From Acidobacteriota bacterium (GTDB lineage: Bacteria > Acidobacteriota > Vicinamibacteria > Vicinamibacterales > UBA2999): a stretch of 64,000 nucleotides of DNA. How positions within the stretch are numbered: position 1 is the first letter of the stretch; each line of letters begins with the position of its first letter. Below the pieces are notes generated by a model. It was not told where the DNA came from and ran no database searches. It was given only the letters and a program-made list of their open reading frames with translations. Shown piece by piece: positions 22,943 to 31,854 of this stretch. The stretch is taken from positions 1 through 64,000 of the forward strand of contig JAGNJW010000005.1 of the NCBI GenBank assembly GCA_018000455.1, read 5' to 3'. A program made the position numbers and the translations under genes.

Positions 22943-24367
22943 ATGGCACGTGTCCAACCGCGCCGGCGTCGGGTGCTGGTCGTCGATGACGACCCGGCCA
23001 CGGTCGACTGGCTCAAGATGGTGATCGAGCAGGCGACCGTCGACCCGGCATTCGACGTGCGATCCGCCGGCCTCGGCCGCACCGGCCAGGCGGTGTTCGC
23101 CGAGTGGCGACCCGACATCGTGCTGCTCGACCTGCTGTTGCCCGACGGCGATGGCATGGACGTGCTCAAACGCATGAAGGAACACACGCCGGGCGCTGAG
23201 GTGATTGTCATCAGCGGCCAGGGCACGATCGCCCGGGCACTCGAGGCCGGCCAGGCCGGCGCGTTTTTCTTCGTGGAGAAGTCGCAGCTCGATCCGGCCG
23301 GCATCGTCGGCATCCTCGAACGGGCCGCGCGCCAGGTGGACGAACGCGTCACGCACGAGGAGCTGCGTGCCAAACTCCGCGATCCCGATGGGATGGGAGC
23401 GGTCATCGGCCAGAGCCAGGTGATGCGGGAGCTCTTCGAGCTGGTCGACGCGGTGGCGCCGAGCAACGCCAACGTGCTCATCCAGGGCGAGAATGGCACC
23501 GGCAAGGAACTCATCGCCAACGCGCTCCACCAGCGCAGTCCGCGCGCCCAGGGGCCGTTCATCAAGATCAACTGCGCCGCCATTCCGAAAGATCTCATCG
23601 AATCGGAGCTGTTCGGCTACAAGAAGGGGGCCTTCACCGGCGCCAACACCGACAAGGTCGGCCTACTCGAGCTGGCCGAGGGCGGTGCGCTGATGCTCGA
23701 CGAAATTGGCGAGATGCCGGCCTACCTGCAGACGAAACTGCTGCGCGTGCTGCAGGAGCGCGAGTACCGCCCGATCGGCAGCGACAGGTTCGTGAAGGTC
23801 GACTTCCGGCTGATCTGCGCCACCAACGTCGACCTCGACGCCGCACTCGCCGACGGCCGGCTGCGCGAAGACCTCTACTTCCGCATCAACACCATCCAGC
23901 TCCGCGTGCCGCCGCTCAGGGAGCGCACCGAAGACATCCCGCTGCTGTGCGATTGGTTCGTGGAGAAGTTCGCCCGCCGCCATCAGAAGTCGGTGCGGGG
24001 GGTGAGTGCAGCGGCCTACCACCTGCTCATCCGCAGCCAGTGGCCGGGCAACGTCCGCGAGCTCGAGAACGCGATGGAGCGGGCGGTGCTGGTGACGCGC
24101 TCCGCCGAGATCCAGCCGGGCGACTTGCCGGACTCGCTGCGCGCGTCGACGGCCGACGACACGTTTGCCATTCCACCGCATCGGACCCTGGCCGAGATCG
24201 AGCGCATGACGATTCTGCAGACGCTCGAGCGCACCAACTGGAACAAGCAGGAGGCGGCGCAGATCCTCGGGCTCTACCGGCCCACGCTCTACAACAAGAT
24301 GCGCCGCCACGGCATCGTGGCCCGCGACCAGCGACGGCGCACCGTACCAGCCGTCGGGGAGGCCTGA
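22943..24367 (+). CDS. Sigma-54-dependent response regulator (NtrC family)
   Basis: A 474-residue transcription activator. The receiver domain (1-125) has acidic pocket VVDDD, phospho-acceptor Asp63 (IVLLDLLLPDGDGMDVL) and Lys113. The AAA+ domain (about 152-390) has Walker A QGENGTGKE (181-189), the sigma-54 contact loop GAFTGA (229-234) and Walker B LMLDEIGE. The C-terminal Fis-type HTH reads WNKQEAAQILGLYRPTLYNK. It therefore should activate sigma-54 promoters on phosphorylation. No histidine kinase is next to it, so the partner is elsewhere. GGGAAG precedes ATG 22943. The downstream YihY gene begins 6 bp after the stop. Confidence 0.95.
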   Translation: MARVQPRRRRVLVVDDDPATVDWLKMVIEQATVDPAFDVRSAGLGRTGQAVFAEWRPDIVLLDLLLPDGDGMDVLKRMKEHTPGAEVIVISGQGTIARALEAGQAGAFFFVEKSQLDPAGIVGILERAARQVDERVTHEELRAKLRDPDGMGAVIGQSQVMRELFELVDAVAPSNANVLIQGENGTGKELIANALHQRSPRAQGPFIKINCAAIPKDLIESELFGYKKGAFTGANTDKVGLLELAEGGALMLDEIGEMPAYLQTKLLRVLQEREYRPIGSDRFVKVDFRLICATNVDLDAALADGRLREDLYFRINTIQLRVPPLRERTEDIPLLCDWFVEKFARRHQKSVRGVSAAAYHLLIRSQWPGNVRELENAMERAVLVTRSAEIQPGDLPDSLRASTADDTFAIPPHRTLAEIERMTILQTLERTNWNKQEAAQILGLYRPTLYNKMRRHGIVARDQRRRTVPAVGEA

Positions 24368-24373
24368 GCGCCC

Positions 24374-25252
24374 GTGCGACTGGTGGCGCGGGCAGCGGGG
24401 CGTGGCGTCGTCGAGCTGTACCGGAGCGACGGCCTGACGCACGCGGCATCGATTGCCTTCTACGCGCTGCTGTCGATCTTTCCGTTCTTTCTGCTGCTCT
24501 TCTCGGTGATCGGCGGGCTGACCGAAGACCCGCAGGCGCGCGACAGCGTCGTAGCGTTCGTGTTCCGCTACTTTCCGCGCCAGTTCGACTTCATCTCGGG
24601 CCAGATCGACAGCTTTCGCACCGACCGCCTCGGCATCGGCGTCGGCGGTGGCCTCGGGCTCGCCTACGCGTCGCTCGGGGTCTTCAATGCGATGAGCACG
24701 GCGGTGAACCACGCCTGGGGCGTCGAGAAGCGGCGCAGCTTCATCCGTCATCGCCTGTTCTCGTTCCTGATGATGCTCTCGGCAGGCGCCATGTTCGTGA
24801 TGGCAATCGCGATCGTCGGCGCGGTGCGGGTGGTGGAGGCCCGCTGGTTCTCGTCCCTTCAGCTCAGGGGCGCCTGGCTCGACCGCCTGCAGGGCGTGGG
24901 CGCCGACTGGGCCGCGCTGGCGTTGCTCGTGGTGTGTGTGGCGCTCATCTTCCGCTTCGTGCCGAACGCCCGCATCAGCTTCGGCGAGGTATGGCCGGGG
25001 GCCATCGTGACGGCCGTGTTGTGGCGGGTCGCCTTCGCGTTCTTCTCGCAGTACACCGCCGATCTGTCGCAGTGGACCGTCCACGGCTCGGTCGCCGCCG
25101 TGGTGGTGTTCCTGCTGTGGATCTACATCTCGGCGGTCGTACTGCTCTACGGCGTGGAGATGACGGCGGCTTACGTACGCCTGCGCGTCGCCGTTGGGCG
25201 CGAGCCCGGTCTAACCGGCGCTACACCAGCTTCGCCAGAAGCTGACGGATGA
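24374..25252 (+). CDS. YihY/BrkB family inner-membrane protein
   Basis: A 292-residue polytopic membrane protein with about six helices. The N-terminal signature ASIAFYALLSIFPFFLLLFS, the loop GVFNAMSTAVNHAWGVEKRR and late segments FRFVPNARISFGEVWPGAIV, SQWTVHGSVAAVVVFLLWIY and VLLYGVEMTAAY are typical of YihY/BrkB proteins, formerly misnamed RNase BN. Molecular role is unknown. GTG 24374 sits 6 bp after the regulator gene, so the two are probably cotranscribed. Its 3' end overlaps the converging DJ-1-like gene by 32 bp. Confidence 0.9.
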   Translation: MRLVARAAGRGVVELYRSDGLTHAASIAFYALLSIFPFFLLLFSVIGGLTEDPQARDSVVAFVFRYFPRQFDFISGQIDSFRTDRLGIGVGGGLGLAYASLGVFNAMSTAVNHAWGVEKRRSFIRHRLFSFLMMLSAGAMFVMAIAIVGAVRVVEARWFSSLQLRGAWLDRLQGVGADWAALALLVVCVALIFRFVPNARISFGEVWPGAIVTAVLWRVAFAFFSQYTADLSQWTVHGSVAAVVVFLLWIYISAVVLLYGVEMTAAYVRLRVAVGREPGLTGATPASPEADG

Positions 25253-25763
25253 TGGCCTCGGTGAAGAACGGCAGGTCGTCCGACTTGCGCGAGGTGATGA
25301 TGCAGCCGTCTTCGACCACCGGACGATCGACGTAGCGCGCCCCGGCGTTCTTGGCGTCGACCGCGATCGATGGCCAGCAGGTGATCATGCGACCGCCGAG
25401 CGCCCGGGCGTTGATGAGCACCGACGGACCGTGGTCGATGGCGGCCACGGGCTTGCCGGCCTCGACGGCATCGCGCACGAGGTCGACCATGGCGTGCCGA
25501 AGCCGGATGCGGTCGGCTGCGTAACCGCCCGGGATGACGACCGCATCGACGTCGGCCGCCCGCACGGCGCTGGCGGCCAGCTCGGCCGCGATCTGCTGGC
25601 CGGTCCGACTGCGGTAGACGTGACCCTGAATCGGACCGACGATGTGGACGGTGGCGCCGGTCGCGGCCAGGGCCGTGCGTGCTGCCTCGACGTCGAGGTG
25701 GTCGTAGTCATGTTCCACCAGAATCACTACGCGCCGTCCGCGAAGCGGTGCCGAATCAGTCAC
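25221..25763 (-). CDS. DJ-1/PfpI family protein lacking the catalytic Cys
   Basis: A 180-residue Rossmann-like protein of the DJ-1/PfpI superfamily: [15 protein letters not shown] at the N-terminus, [17 protein letters not shown], and the nucleophile elbow [13 protein letters not shown]. In PfpI-type proteases, glyoxalases and DJ-1 the elbow has Cys (A-I-C-H-G). Here codon GAC gives Asp110, with the neighbouring His kept. The usual cysteine chemistry is therefore impossible; the protein may be a non-enzymatic or repurposed member. The gene converges on the YihY gene, overlapping it by 32 bp. Confidence 0.88.
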   Translation of the reverse strand: MTDSAPLRGRRVVILVEHDYDHLDVEAARTALAATGATVHIVGPIQGHVYRSRTGQQIAAELAASAVRAADVDAVVIPGGYAADRIRLRHAMVDLVRDAVEAGKPVAAIDHGPSVLINARALGGRMITCWPSIAVDAKNAGARYVDRPVVEDGCIITSRKSDDLPFFTEAIIRQLLAKLV

Positions 25764-25813
25764 GCCGGGTCATGCCTCCGCGGCGAGTGTACCCCAGCGC
25801 TTCACGCGCGGCA

Positions 25814-25819
25814 TATGAT
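25814..25819 (+). promoter_or_regulatory. -10-like TATGAT, 6 nt before ATG 25826
   Basis: TATGAT ends 6 bases before the start codon of the DUF255 gene and no Shine-Dalgarno is present. This is the spacing expected for a leaderless transcript. Confidence 0.4.
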
Positions 25820-25825
25820 CGAGCG

Positions 25826-28000
25826 ATGAATCGCCTTGCCGCGGAGCCGAGTCCGTACCTGCGCCAGCACGCCGGTAACCCAGTGGAGTGGTACCCCTGG
25901 GGCGACGAGGCCTTCGACCGCGCCAGGCGCGAGGACAAGCCGATCTTCCTCTCGATTGGCTACGCCACCTGTCACTGGTGCCACGTCATGGCGCAAGAGT
26001 CGTTCGCGGAGGCGGCCATCGGCGAACGGCTGGCCAGGGACTTCATCGCGATCAAGGTCGATCGGGAGGAACGCCCGGACGTCGACCGCGTCTACATGGC
26101 GTTCGTGCAGGCAACCACCGGCAGCGGCGGCTGGCCGCTGAACGTCTGGCTGACCCCGTCGCTCGAGCCGTTCTACGGCGGCACTTACTTCCCGCCGGTG
26201 CCGGCGTGGGGACGACCATCGTTTGCCGAAGTGCTGGGCGAGGTGGCGCGGGCCTGGCGCGAGGATCGCGACGAAGTGCGGACGTCGGCCGGCCGGGCCA
26301 TGGCCCATCTGCGCGCGGTCACGCCGGCGCCAGACGGCGCCGCCTCTTCCGACCTGGCCGTGCTCGAGGCCGGACAGGAGGCGTGGGCCCGGGGCTTCGA
26401 CGAGCGGCGCGGCGGCTTCGGCGACGGGCCGAAGTTTCCCAGGCCGAGCGAGCTGCTTTTCCTGCTGCGGGAGCACGCGCGCACTGGCGCACCCGAACCA
26501 CGGGTGATGGTGCTCGGCACCCTCAGGGCGATGGCGCTCGGCGGCATGCGCGATCACGTCGGCGGCGGGTTCCATCGCTACTCGGTCGACGGCGGCTGGC
26601 GCGTGCCGCACTTCGAGAAGATGCTCTACGACCAGGCGCAACTGGTCATCGCCTTCCTCGAAGCGTGGCAGGTCAGCGGCGACCCGTTCTTCGCGCAGGT
26701 CGCCGAAGACACGCTGCGCTACATCGAACGCGACCTGCTCGGTCCCGGCGGTGGCTGCTACTCGGCCGAGGACGCCGACTCGGTGCCGCCCGGGGACAGT
26801 TCGCCAGGCGCGCACGCGACCGAGGGCGCCTTCTACATCTTCTCGCGTGACGAGGTCGTCGAAGCCCTCGGCCCAGATAGCGTCGCGTGGGAGTTGAGGT
26901 TCGGCGTCCAGCCCGGCGGCAACGCGCCGATCGATCCGCAGGGCGAGTTCGGCGCCAAGAATCTTTTCTACACGGCGAAGACCATTGCCGCCATCGTCGA
27001 ACAGACCGGGATGACCGCGCCCGACGTTGGTGCCGCGCTGGCACGAGGACGCCAGCGGCTGTTCGAGGCGCGCAGCAAGCGCCCGCGGCCACAGCTCGAC
27101 GACAAGGTGCTCACGGCGTGGAACGGGCTCGCGTTGGCGGCGTTTGCCCGCGCCGCTCGCGTGCTGGCGCCCGAGGGGGTACTCGACGAGGGTGTGGCGG
27201 GCAGCGGCCGGCGGCACCTGGCGACGGCGGAGCGAATTGCCATCTTCGTGCGAACCCGCCTGTGGGACGGCGTCACCGGACGGCTGCGCCGGCGGGTGGC
27301 CGGCGGCGCTGCCGGCATCGACGGCTTCGCCGAGGACTATGCCTGCATGGCGTGGGGGCTCATCGAACTCTTCCAGGCCAATGGCGACCCGGCCTGGCTG
27401 GCCTGGGCCATCGAGCTGCACGAGGCGCTCGATCGCCTGTTCGGCGCGCCCGACCATCGTGGCTGGTACGCGACGACAGGCGAGGACGCCTCGGTGCTCC
27501 TCCGGCAGATCGAGGAGTACGACGGCGCGGAGCCGTCGGCGACCTCGGTCGCCGTGATGAACCTGCTTGCGCTCGCCCGGTTGACCGGGCGGGCGGACTT
27601 CCAGCAGACGGCCGAGCGCGTGCTGGCGGCGCGGCGCGCGCAGCTGGCCGCGCAACCGCGCGTGGCGCCCCATCTCCTGGCGGCCCTGTCGACGACCCTG
27701 CAGCCGGCCCTCGAAATCGTCGTGACCGGCAGTGAGCGCGCCGACCTGCTGCACCACACGGTGACCTCCCGGTTCCTGCCGTCGGCTGTCTCGGTACCGG
27801 TGTCTGCGAGTCACGCGCCGGCGCTGTCCGCGGTGGCGGCGTGGGTGGCGCCCTACGCGGCACGGGCCAGCGAGGTGGCAGCGTTCGTGTGCCGCGACTT
27901 CGCGTGCGCCACGCCGGTCTCGACCCCGGAGGCCCTGGCGATCCTGCTCGACGAGACCACCCACCCCGGCCCGGTCGAGGATGTGGGTGCGATTCAGTGA
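25826..28000 (+). CDS. DUF255 thioredoxin-fold protein (YyaL/SSP411 family)
   Basis: A 724-residue protein, the normal length for this family. The N-terminal thioredoxin-like domain opens [20 protein letters not shown], runs to [18 protein letters not shown] with redox motif C49-x2-C52, and continues [14 protein letters not shown] and [20 protein letters not shown] less its ends. The rest is an alpha/alpha-toroid (six-hairpin glycosidase-like) domain, with [37 protein letters not shown] and [13 protein letters not shown]. Function is not established; homologs occur in bacteria, archaea and animals. ATG 25826 follows the TATGAT hexamer. Its stop overlaps a GTG (GTGA) that opens a truncated enoyl-CoA hydratase-like frame. 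Confidence 0.93.
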   Translation: MNRLAAEPSPYLRQHAGNPVEWYPWGDEAFDRARREDKPIFLSIGYATCHWCHVMAQESFAEAAIGERLARDFIAIKVDREERPDVDRVYMAFVQATTGSGGWPLNVWLTPSLEPFYGGTYFPPVPAWGRPSFAEVLGEVARAWREDRDEVRTSAGRAMAHLRAVTPAPDGAASSDLAVLEAGQEAWARGFDERRGGFGDGPKFPRPSELLFLLREHARTGAPEPRVMVLGTLRAMALGGMRDHVGGGFHRYSVDGGWRVPHFEKMLYDQAQLVIAFLEAWQVSGDPFFAQVAEDTLRYIERDLLGPGGGCYSAEDADSVPPGDSSPGAHATEGAFYIFSRDEVVEALGPDSVAWELRFGVQPGGNAPIDPQGEFGAKNLFYTAKTIAAIVEQTGMTAPDVGAALARGRQRLFEARSKRPRPQLDDKVLTAWNGLALAAFARAARVLAPEGVLDEGVAGSGRRHLATAERIAIFVRTRLWDGVTGRLRRRVAGGAAGIDGFAEDYACMAWGLIELFQANGDPAWLAWAIELHEALDRLFGAPDHRGWYATTGEDASVLLRQIEEYDGAEPSATSVAVMNLLALARLTGRADFQQTAERVLAARRAQLAAQPRVAPHLLAALSTTLQPALEIVVTGSERADLLHHTVTSRFLPSAVSVPVSASHAPALSAVAAWVAPYAARASEVAAFVCRDFACATPVSTPEALAILLDETTHPGPVEDVGAIQ

Positions 28001-28279
28001 GCCCGCCGGCCATCAGGGTCATCGACGAAGCGGACGGGCGCTGGCGCCGGCTCGTGCTCGAGGCACCGCCCAGCAACGTGCTGTCGCTGCCGACGGTTGT
28101 CGCGCTCGGCCGTAACCCTGTCGCATGCGGCCCTTGCCTCGCGGGCGGTCTGGCGTTCGGCGGTTGAACGCGCCATCGCAGTCGGTGACACGCGGTCTCT
28201 CGACTCCTTTGCTCGACTCCGACGATGCCGTCGAGGGGGTGACGGCGTGAATGGAAGCGCGTCCGCCCGAGTGGCGTGA
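27997..28279 (+). pseudogene. Enoyl-CoA hydratase-like remnant
   Basis: GTG 27997, overlapping the DUF255 stop, starts [20 protein letters not shown] followed by EAPPSNVLSLPTVVALGR. That matches the N-terminal strands of crotonase-fold proteins (R..L..PPxNVL). The frame then dissolves into GRNPVACGPCLAGG and stops by 28167. A second frame from about 28115 to 28279 reads ALASRAVWRSAVERAIAVGD then TRSLDSFARL, which could be the C-terminal helices. I read a large internal deletion that removed the catalytic core, leaving both ends out of frame. The remnant ends 37 bp before tRNA-Leu. Confidence 0.45.
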
Positions 28280-28315
28280 TCGCCAGGGCCCGACTCTCAT
28301 GTATCGTGAACGCAC

Positions 28316-28404
28316 GCCGGGGTGGCGAAACTGGCAGACGCACGGGACTTAAAATCCCGGGCTCCGTAAGGAGCGTGTGGGTTCGATTCCCACCCCCGGC
28401 ACCA
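28316..28404 (+). tRNA. tRNA-Leu(UAA)
   Basis: An 89-nt class II tRNA with encoded CCA. Acceptor GCCGGGG (28316-28322) pairs with CCCCGGC (28394-28400), followed by A and CCA (28402-28404). The D-arm contains TGGCGAAACTGGCAGACGCA, the anticodon loop CTTAAAA gives anticodon TAA, the long variable arm GCTCCGTAAGGAGC is typical of tRNA-Leu, and the T-arm is GTGGGTTCGATTCCCAC. Its last 18 bases before CCA recur 102 bp downstream. Confidence 0.97.
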
Positions 28405-28485
28405 TCACTCGCCGCTGGCTCGTGCTGGCGCCGACGGTGGGACTCAGGTACTCGGCCGTCGCGCTGCGCGCTCGGCCTTCGGGCA

Positions 28486-28503
28486 CGATTCCCACCCCCG
28501 GCA
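28486..28503 (+). repeat. 18-bp copy of the tRNA-Leu 3' end
   Basis: CGATTCCCACCCCCGGCA is identical to tRNA-Leu positions 28384-28401, in direct orientation and 102 bp downstream. A duplicated tRNA 3' end is the mark of an attachment-site pair (attL/attR). The 84 bp between the copies hold no gene, so this may be the scar of an element lost by internal deletion, or a small local duplication. Confidence 0.6.
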
Positions 28504-28605
28504 ATCCCAGCCGCGTTGTGACGGATCGGCGGCGGCCGTTGTCATATGATCTTGAAGGCTCGTCACGCGTCACATGCGCCGGGCCGGCTTACGGAGGCCA
28601 CGACG

Positions 28606-29469
28606 ATGCGGTGGGAAGATCAGCGACGGAGCGGGAACGTCGAAGACCGGCGCGGCATGAAGATTCGAGCTGGCGGCGGTCTCGGCATCGGCACCATCGT
28701 CATCGTGCTCGCGGTGAGCTGGCTGACGGGCGCCAATCCGCTCACGCTGTTCCAGATGGCCGGCGGACTGGGTGGTGGCGGGGCGCAGGCGCCGGTCGAA
28801 CAGGGCCAGGTGGGCGCGCCGGCCGGCGACCCGCAGGCCGAGTTCGTCTCGGTCGTGCTCGGCTCGACCGAAGATGCCTGGGGCCGCGTGTTCCAGCAGG
28901 CCGGCGAGCGTTATCAGCCGCCAACGCTCGTGCTCTTCACCGATGCGGTGGCGTCGGCGTGCGGGACGAACTCGTCGGCCGTTGGGCCCTTCTATTGTCC
29001 GGCCGATCAGAAGGTCTACATCGACCTCGGGTTCTTCCGCGAGCTCGACCAGCGCTTCGGCGCTCCCGGCGATTTCGCCCAAGCCTACGTCGTGGCCCAC
29101 GAGGTCGGCCACCATCTGCAGACGCTGCTCGGCGTGTCAGAGAAGGTGATGGCCGCCAGACAGCGCGCCAGCGAGGTCGAGGGCAACCGGCTTTCGGTGA
29201 TGCAGGAACTGCAAGCGGACTGCTTTGCCGGTGTCTGGGGCCACCACGCCAACCAGCAGCAGCTCCTGCAGGCGGGCGACGTCGAGGAGGGGCTGCGCGC
29301 GGCCGCCGCGATCGGCGACGACATGATGCAGAAGCGCGCGCAGGGCCGTGTCTCGCCCGAGTCGTGGACGCACGGCTCCTCCGAACAGCGCGTGAGCTGG
29401 CTGCGCCGCGGCCTCAGCGAAGGCACCATCGACGCCTGCGACACGTTCGGGCAGGGCACGCGGCGGTAG
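28606..29469 (+). CDS. Neutral zinc metallopeptidase, YpfJ family
   Basis: A 287-residue membrane-anchored protein. It begins MRWEDQRRSGNVEDRRG, characteristic of this family, then one transmembrane segment (GIGTIVIVLAVSWLTGANP) and a Gly-rich linker. The peptidase domain contains ACGTNSSAVGPFYCPADQKV, LGFFRELDQRFGAPGDFAQA and the zinc motif HEVGHH starting at His165, then NRLSVMQELQADCFAGVW with the third ligand Glu. Active site is probably periplasmic. GGAGG (28593-28597) precedes ATG 28606 by 8 bases. The gene converges on the M13 peptidase gene. Physiological substrate unknown. Confidence 0.93.
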   Translation: MRWEDQRRSGNVEDRRGMKIRAGGGLGIGTIVIVLAVSWLTGANPLTLFQMAGGLGGGGAQAPVEQGQVGAPAGDPQAEFVSVVLGSTEDAWGRVFQQAGERYQPPTLVLFTDAVASACGTNSSAVGPFYCPADQKVYIDLGFFRELDQRFGAPGDFAQAYVVAHEVGHHLQTLLGVSEKVMAARQRASEVEGNRLSVMQELQADCFAGVWGHHANQQQLLQAGDVEEGLRAAAAIGDDMMQKRAQGRVSPESWTHGSSEQRVSWLRRGLSEGTIDACDTFGQGTRR

Positions 29470-29496
29470 ACGACCGGACGCGACTTGTTCCGCCGC

Positions 29497-31536
29497 CTAC
29501 CAGATCGTGACGCGCGCCTCGGGCGCCAGGTACAGCTTGTCGGCTGGCTTGACGTCGAAGGCGGTGTAGAAGGCGGCGACATGCGGCAGCGGCCCGTTGC
29601 CGCGCACTTGGTCGGGTGCGTGCGGATCGGCCAATACTTGATTGCGCAGCGCCTCGTCACGGATCTTGGCGCGCCATGCCTGCGCCCATCCGGCGAAGAA
29701 GCGCTGGTCGCCGGTCAGGCCGTCCATCACCGGCGCGTCCTTGCCACCGAGCGACATCCGGTAGGCGCGATGGGCGATGACCAGTCCCGTCAGGTCGCCG
29801 ATGTTCTCGCCCAGCGTGAGGTCGCCGTTGACCTTGACCCCGGGAATCGGCTCCATCGCGCCGTAGTAGGCCGAGAGGCCCGTGGCCCGGCGCATGAACT
29901 CGTCACCGTCTTTTTCGGTCCACCAGTCGCGGAGCACCCCCGCGGCGTCGAAGCGGCGGCCCTGATCGTCGAAACCGTGACCCATCTCGTGGCCGATGAC
30001 CGCGCCAATGGCGCCGTAGTTCATCGCATCGTCGGCGCCCATGTCGAAGAACGGCGGCTGCAGGATGGCGGCGGGGAACACGATCTCGTTTCGGATCGGG
30101 TTGTAGTAGGCGTTGATGGTCTGCGGCGTCATGCCCCATTCCTCAGGGTCAACGTCCTTGCCGACCTTGGCCAACTGGAACGCCGCATCGGCTTCGATGG
30201 CGCGCAGCATGTTGCCGGCCAGATCGTCCTGACGGATCTCGACCGCCGAGTAGTCGCGCCACTTCGTCGGGTAGCCGATCTTGGGACGGAAGGCTGCCAG
30301 TTTGGCCTGCGCCTCTTTCTTCGTCTCAGGTCCCATCCACTCGAGGGCGTCGATGCCCTGCCGGAAGGCGCTCCGCAGGTTCTCGACCAGCTGGTCCATG
30401 CGCGCCTTGGCGGTGGGCGAGAAGTGAACCTCGACATAGACCTGGCCGAGCAGCTCGCCGAGCGTCGAGTCCATGCCGGTGAGCGCGCGACGCCAGCGCG
30501 GCTGCAGTGTCTCGATCCCCTGCAGCGTCTTGCCCCGGAAGTCGAAGCGCGCGTTGACCAGCGCGCTGCTCAAGTAGGGCGCGAAGCGGTCGACGGCGTG
30601 AAACTTCAGATGCGCCTTCCATTGCTCTACGGGCGTGGCGCCGACCGTCTTGGCGAGGGCGGCGAAAAAGCTCGGCTGCGAGACGATGATGTGCGGCGCG
30701 TCGGAGACCCCGAGTTCGGCGGTCCACGCCGCCCAGTCCATGCCGGGGAAGCGAGTCGCCAGCTCCTTCATCGGCACGCGGTTGTAGGTCTTCACCGCAT
30801 CGCGGTTCTCGACGTTGGTCCAGTGGGCGCGCGCCAGTGACGTCTCGAGAGCCATCACGCCGGCGGCTGCGGCCTTGGTGTTCTTGACCCCGGCCGCGTC
30901 GAGCATCTGCGCCACGTAGGCGACGTATTTGGCGCGGATGTCCTGCAGCTTCGGATCGGGCTTCAGGTAGTAGTCGCGGTCGGGCAGTCCGATGCCGCCT
31001 TGTGAGACGTAGAGCACCGAGCGCGTCGGCTCCTGCGCGTCGCCTTCGACGCCGCCCTGGATCACCGTGCCGCCGACGCCAAGCTTGAGCTGCCGCGCGA
31101 AGTAGGCGGCCAAGTCGCGTCTGGTCGCGATGGCGTCGATTCTGGCGAACTCGCTGGCCAGCGGCGTGATGCCCAGTTGGTCGGCCTTCGCCTCGTCCAT
31201 GAAGGCCGTGAAGAAATCCCCGATCTTCTGCTGCGGCGTGCCGCGGGCGGGCGTGGCCTTGGCGGCGGTTTCGACCAGGGTCCGCAGCTGTTCCTGCGTG
31301 CGGTCGTGCGCCGCCACGAAGCCGCCGTACGAGGCCTTGTCGGCCGGGATCTCGGTGGTGGCGAGCCAGCCACCGTTCACGTAGCGGTAGAGGTCGTCTT
31401 GCGGCCGTGTGGCCGCGTCGAAGGTGGCGGCGTCAAAGCCCGAGGTGAGGGGCGGTGCGGCGGTCGTCGGCGCGGCTGGCTCGGAGCAGGCAGCGGTGAA
31501 CCCCAACACGAGGCAGGCGGCGAGCGTTCTCAGCAT
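29497..31536 (-). CDS. M13 family zinc endopeptidase (neprilysin/PepO-like), lipoprotein
   Basis: A 679-residue exported peptidase. The N-terminus is a lipoprotein signal (LAACLVLGFTAACSEP, lipid Cys about residue 17). The N-terminal M13 domain includes QDDLYRYVNGGWLATTEIPA and DKASYGGF. The catalytic domain contains NAYYNPIRNEIVFPAAILQP, zinc motif GHEMGHGFDDQGRRFD around residues 513-528, the third ligand in GENIGDLTGL, and the family's C-terminus ending in IW. These enzymes cleave oligopeptides outside the cytoplasm. It converges with the YpfJ peptidase gene across a 27-bp gap. Confidence 0.95.
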   Translation of the reverse strand: MLRTLAACLVLGFTAACSEPAAPTTAAPPLTSGFDAATFDAATRPQDDLYRYVNGGWLATTEIPADKASYGGFVAAHDRTQEQLRTLVETAAKATPARGTPQQKIGDFFTAFMDEAKADQLGITPLASEFARIDAIATRRDLAAYFARQLKLGVGGTVIQGGVEGDAQEPTRSVLYVSQGGIGLPDRDYYLKPDPKLQDIRAKYVAYVAQMLDAAGVKNTKAAAAGVMALETSLARAHWTNVENRDAVKTYNRVPMKELATRFPGMDWAAWTAELGVSDAPHIIVSQPSFFAALAKTVGATPVEQWKAHLKFHAVDRFAPYLSSALVNARFDFRGKTLQGIETLQPRWRRALTGMDSTLGELLGQVYVEVHFSPTAKARMDQLVENLRSAFRQGIDALEWMGPETKKEAQAKLAAFRPKIGYPTKWRDYSAVEIRQDDLAGNMLRAIEADAAFQLAKVGKDVDPEEWGMTPQTINAYYNPIRNEIVFPAAILQPPFFDMGADDAMNYGAIGAVIGHEMGHGFDDQGRRFDAAGVLRDWWTEKDGDEFMRRATGLSAYYGAMEPIPGVKVNGDLTLGENIGDLTGLVIAHRAYRMSLGGKDAPVMDGLTGDQRFFAGWAQAWRAKIRDEALRNQVLADPHAPDQVRGNGPLPHVAAFYTAFDVKPADKLYLAPEARVTIW

Positions 31537-31854
31537 GGAAGGCGTCTCCCGAGAATCAGGCCTCCATGATAGGACCTCTCTTGGTCGAATGCATGGCGGT
31601 CACCTGTGACTCGGCCTTGCGCCCGGGGACCACGGTGTCACCGGCGGCGTCCGCGGGCCGGAACGCATGCGTCCAGGTGAAAGCGGCCCGGTCGGAGTAC
31701 CGTGCGGCCAGTCAGCTCGCACCGGAGGTCCTCGATCTGCCGCGCTGGCACGCGGCGACGCTGGCCGCGATCGGCCGTGAGGCCGAGGCGGTGCCGCTCC
31801 AGACGGCGGTCTTCACCAAGGAATCGCGGGGCCCTGCACTACACTGACCAGACG
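31537..31854 (+). pseudogene. Gap with a remnant resembling a DUF1028 C-terminus
   Basis: A plus-strand frame (about 31674-31848) reads KAARSEYRAASQLAPEVLDL then PRWHAATLAAIGREAEAVPL and VFTKESRG. This resembles the C-terminal helical repeat of DUF1028 (Ntn-hydrolase-like) proteins, with WHA.TLAA.GR..EA.PL. The preceding 140 bases do not continue such a protein, so only the tail survives. The rest of the gap shows nothing. Confidence 0.35.
31840..31845 (+). promoter_or_regulatory. -10-like TACACT, 9 nt before ATG 31855
   Basis: TACACT ends 9 bases before the start of the MBL-fold gene, with no Shine-Dalgarno between. It is a candidate -10 for a leaderless or short-leader transcript. Confidence 0.25.

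Noticed and set aside
28349..28573. Minus-strand frame ending GVGIEPTRSLRSPGF
   Set aside because: It is antisense to tRNA-Leu; this phrase is a well-known spurious translation of tRNA-Leu genes.
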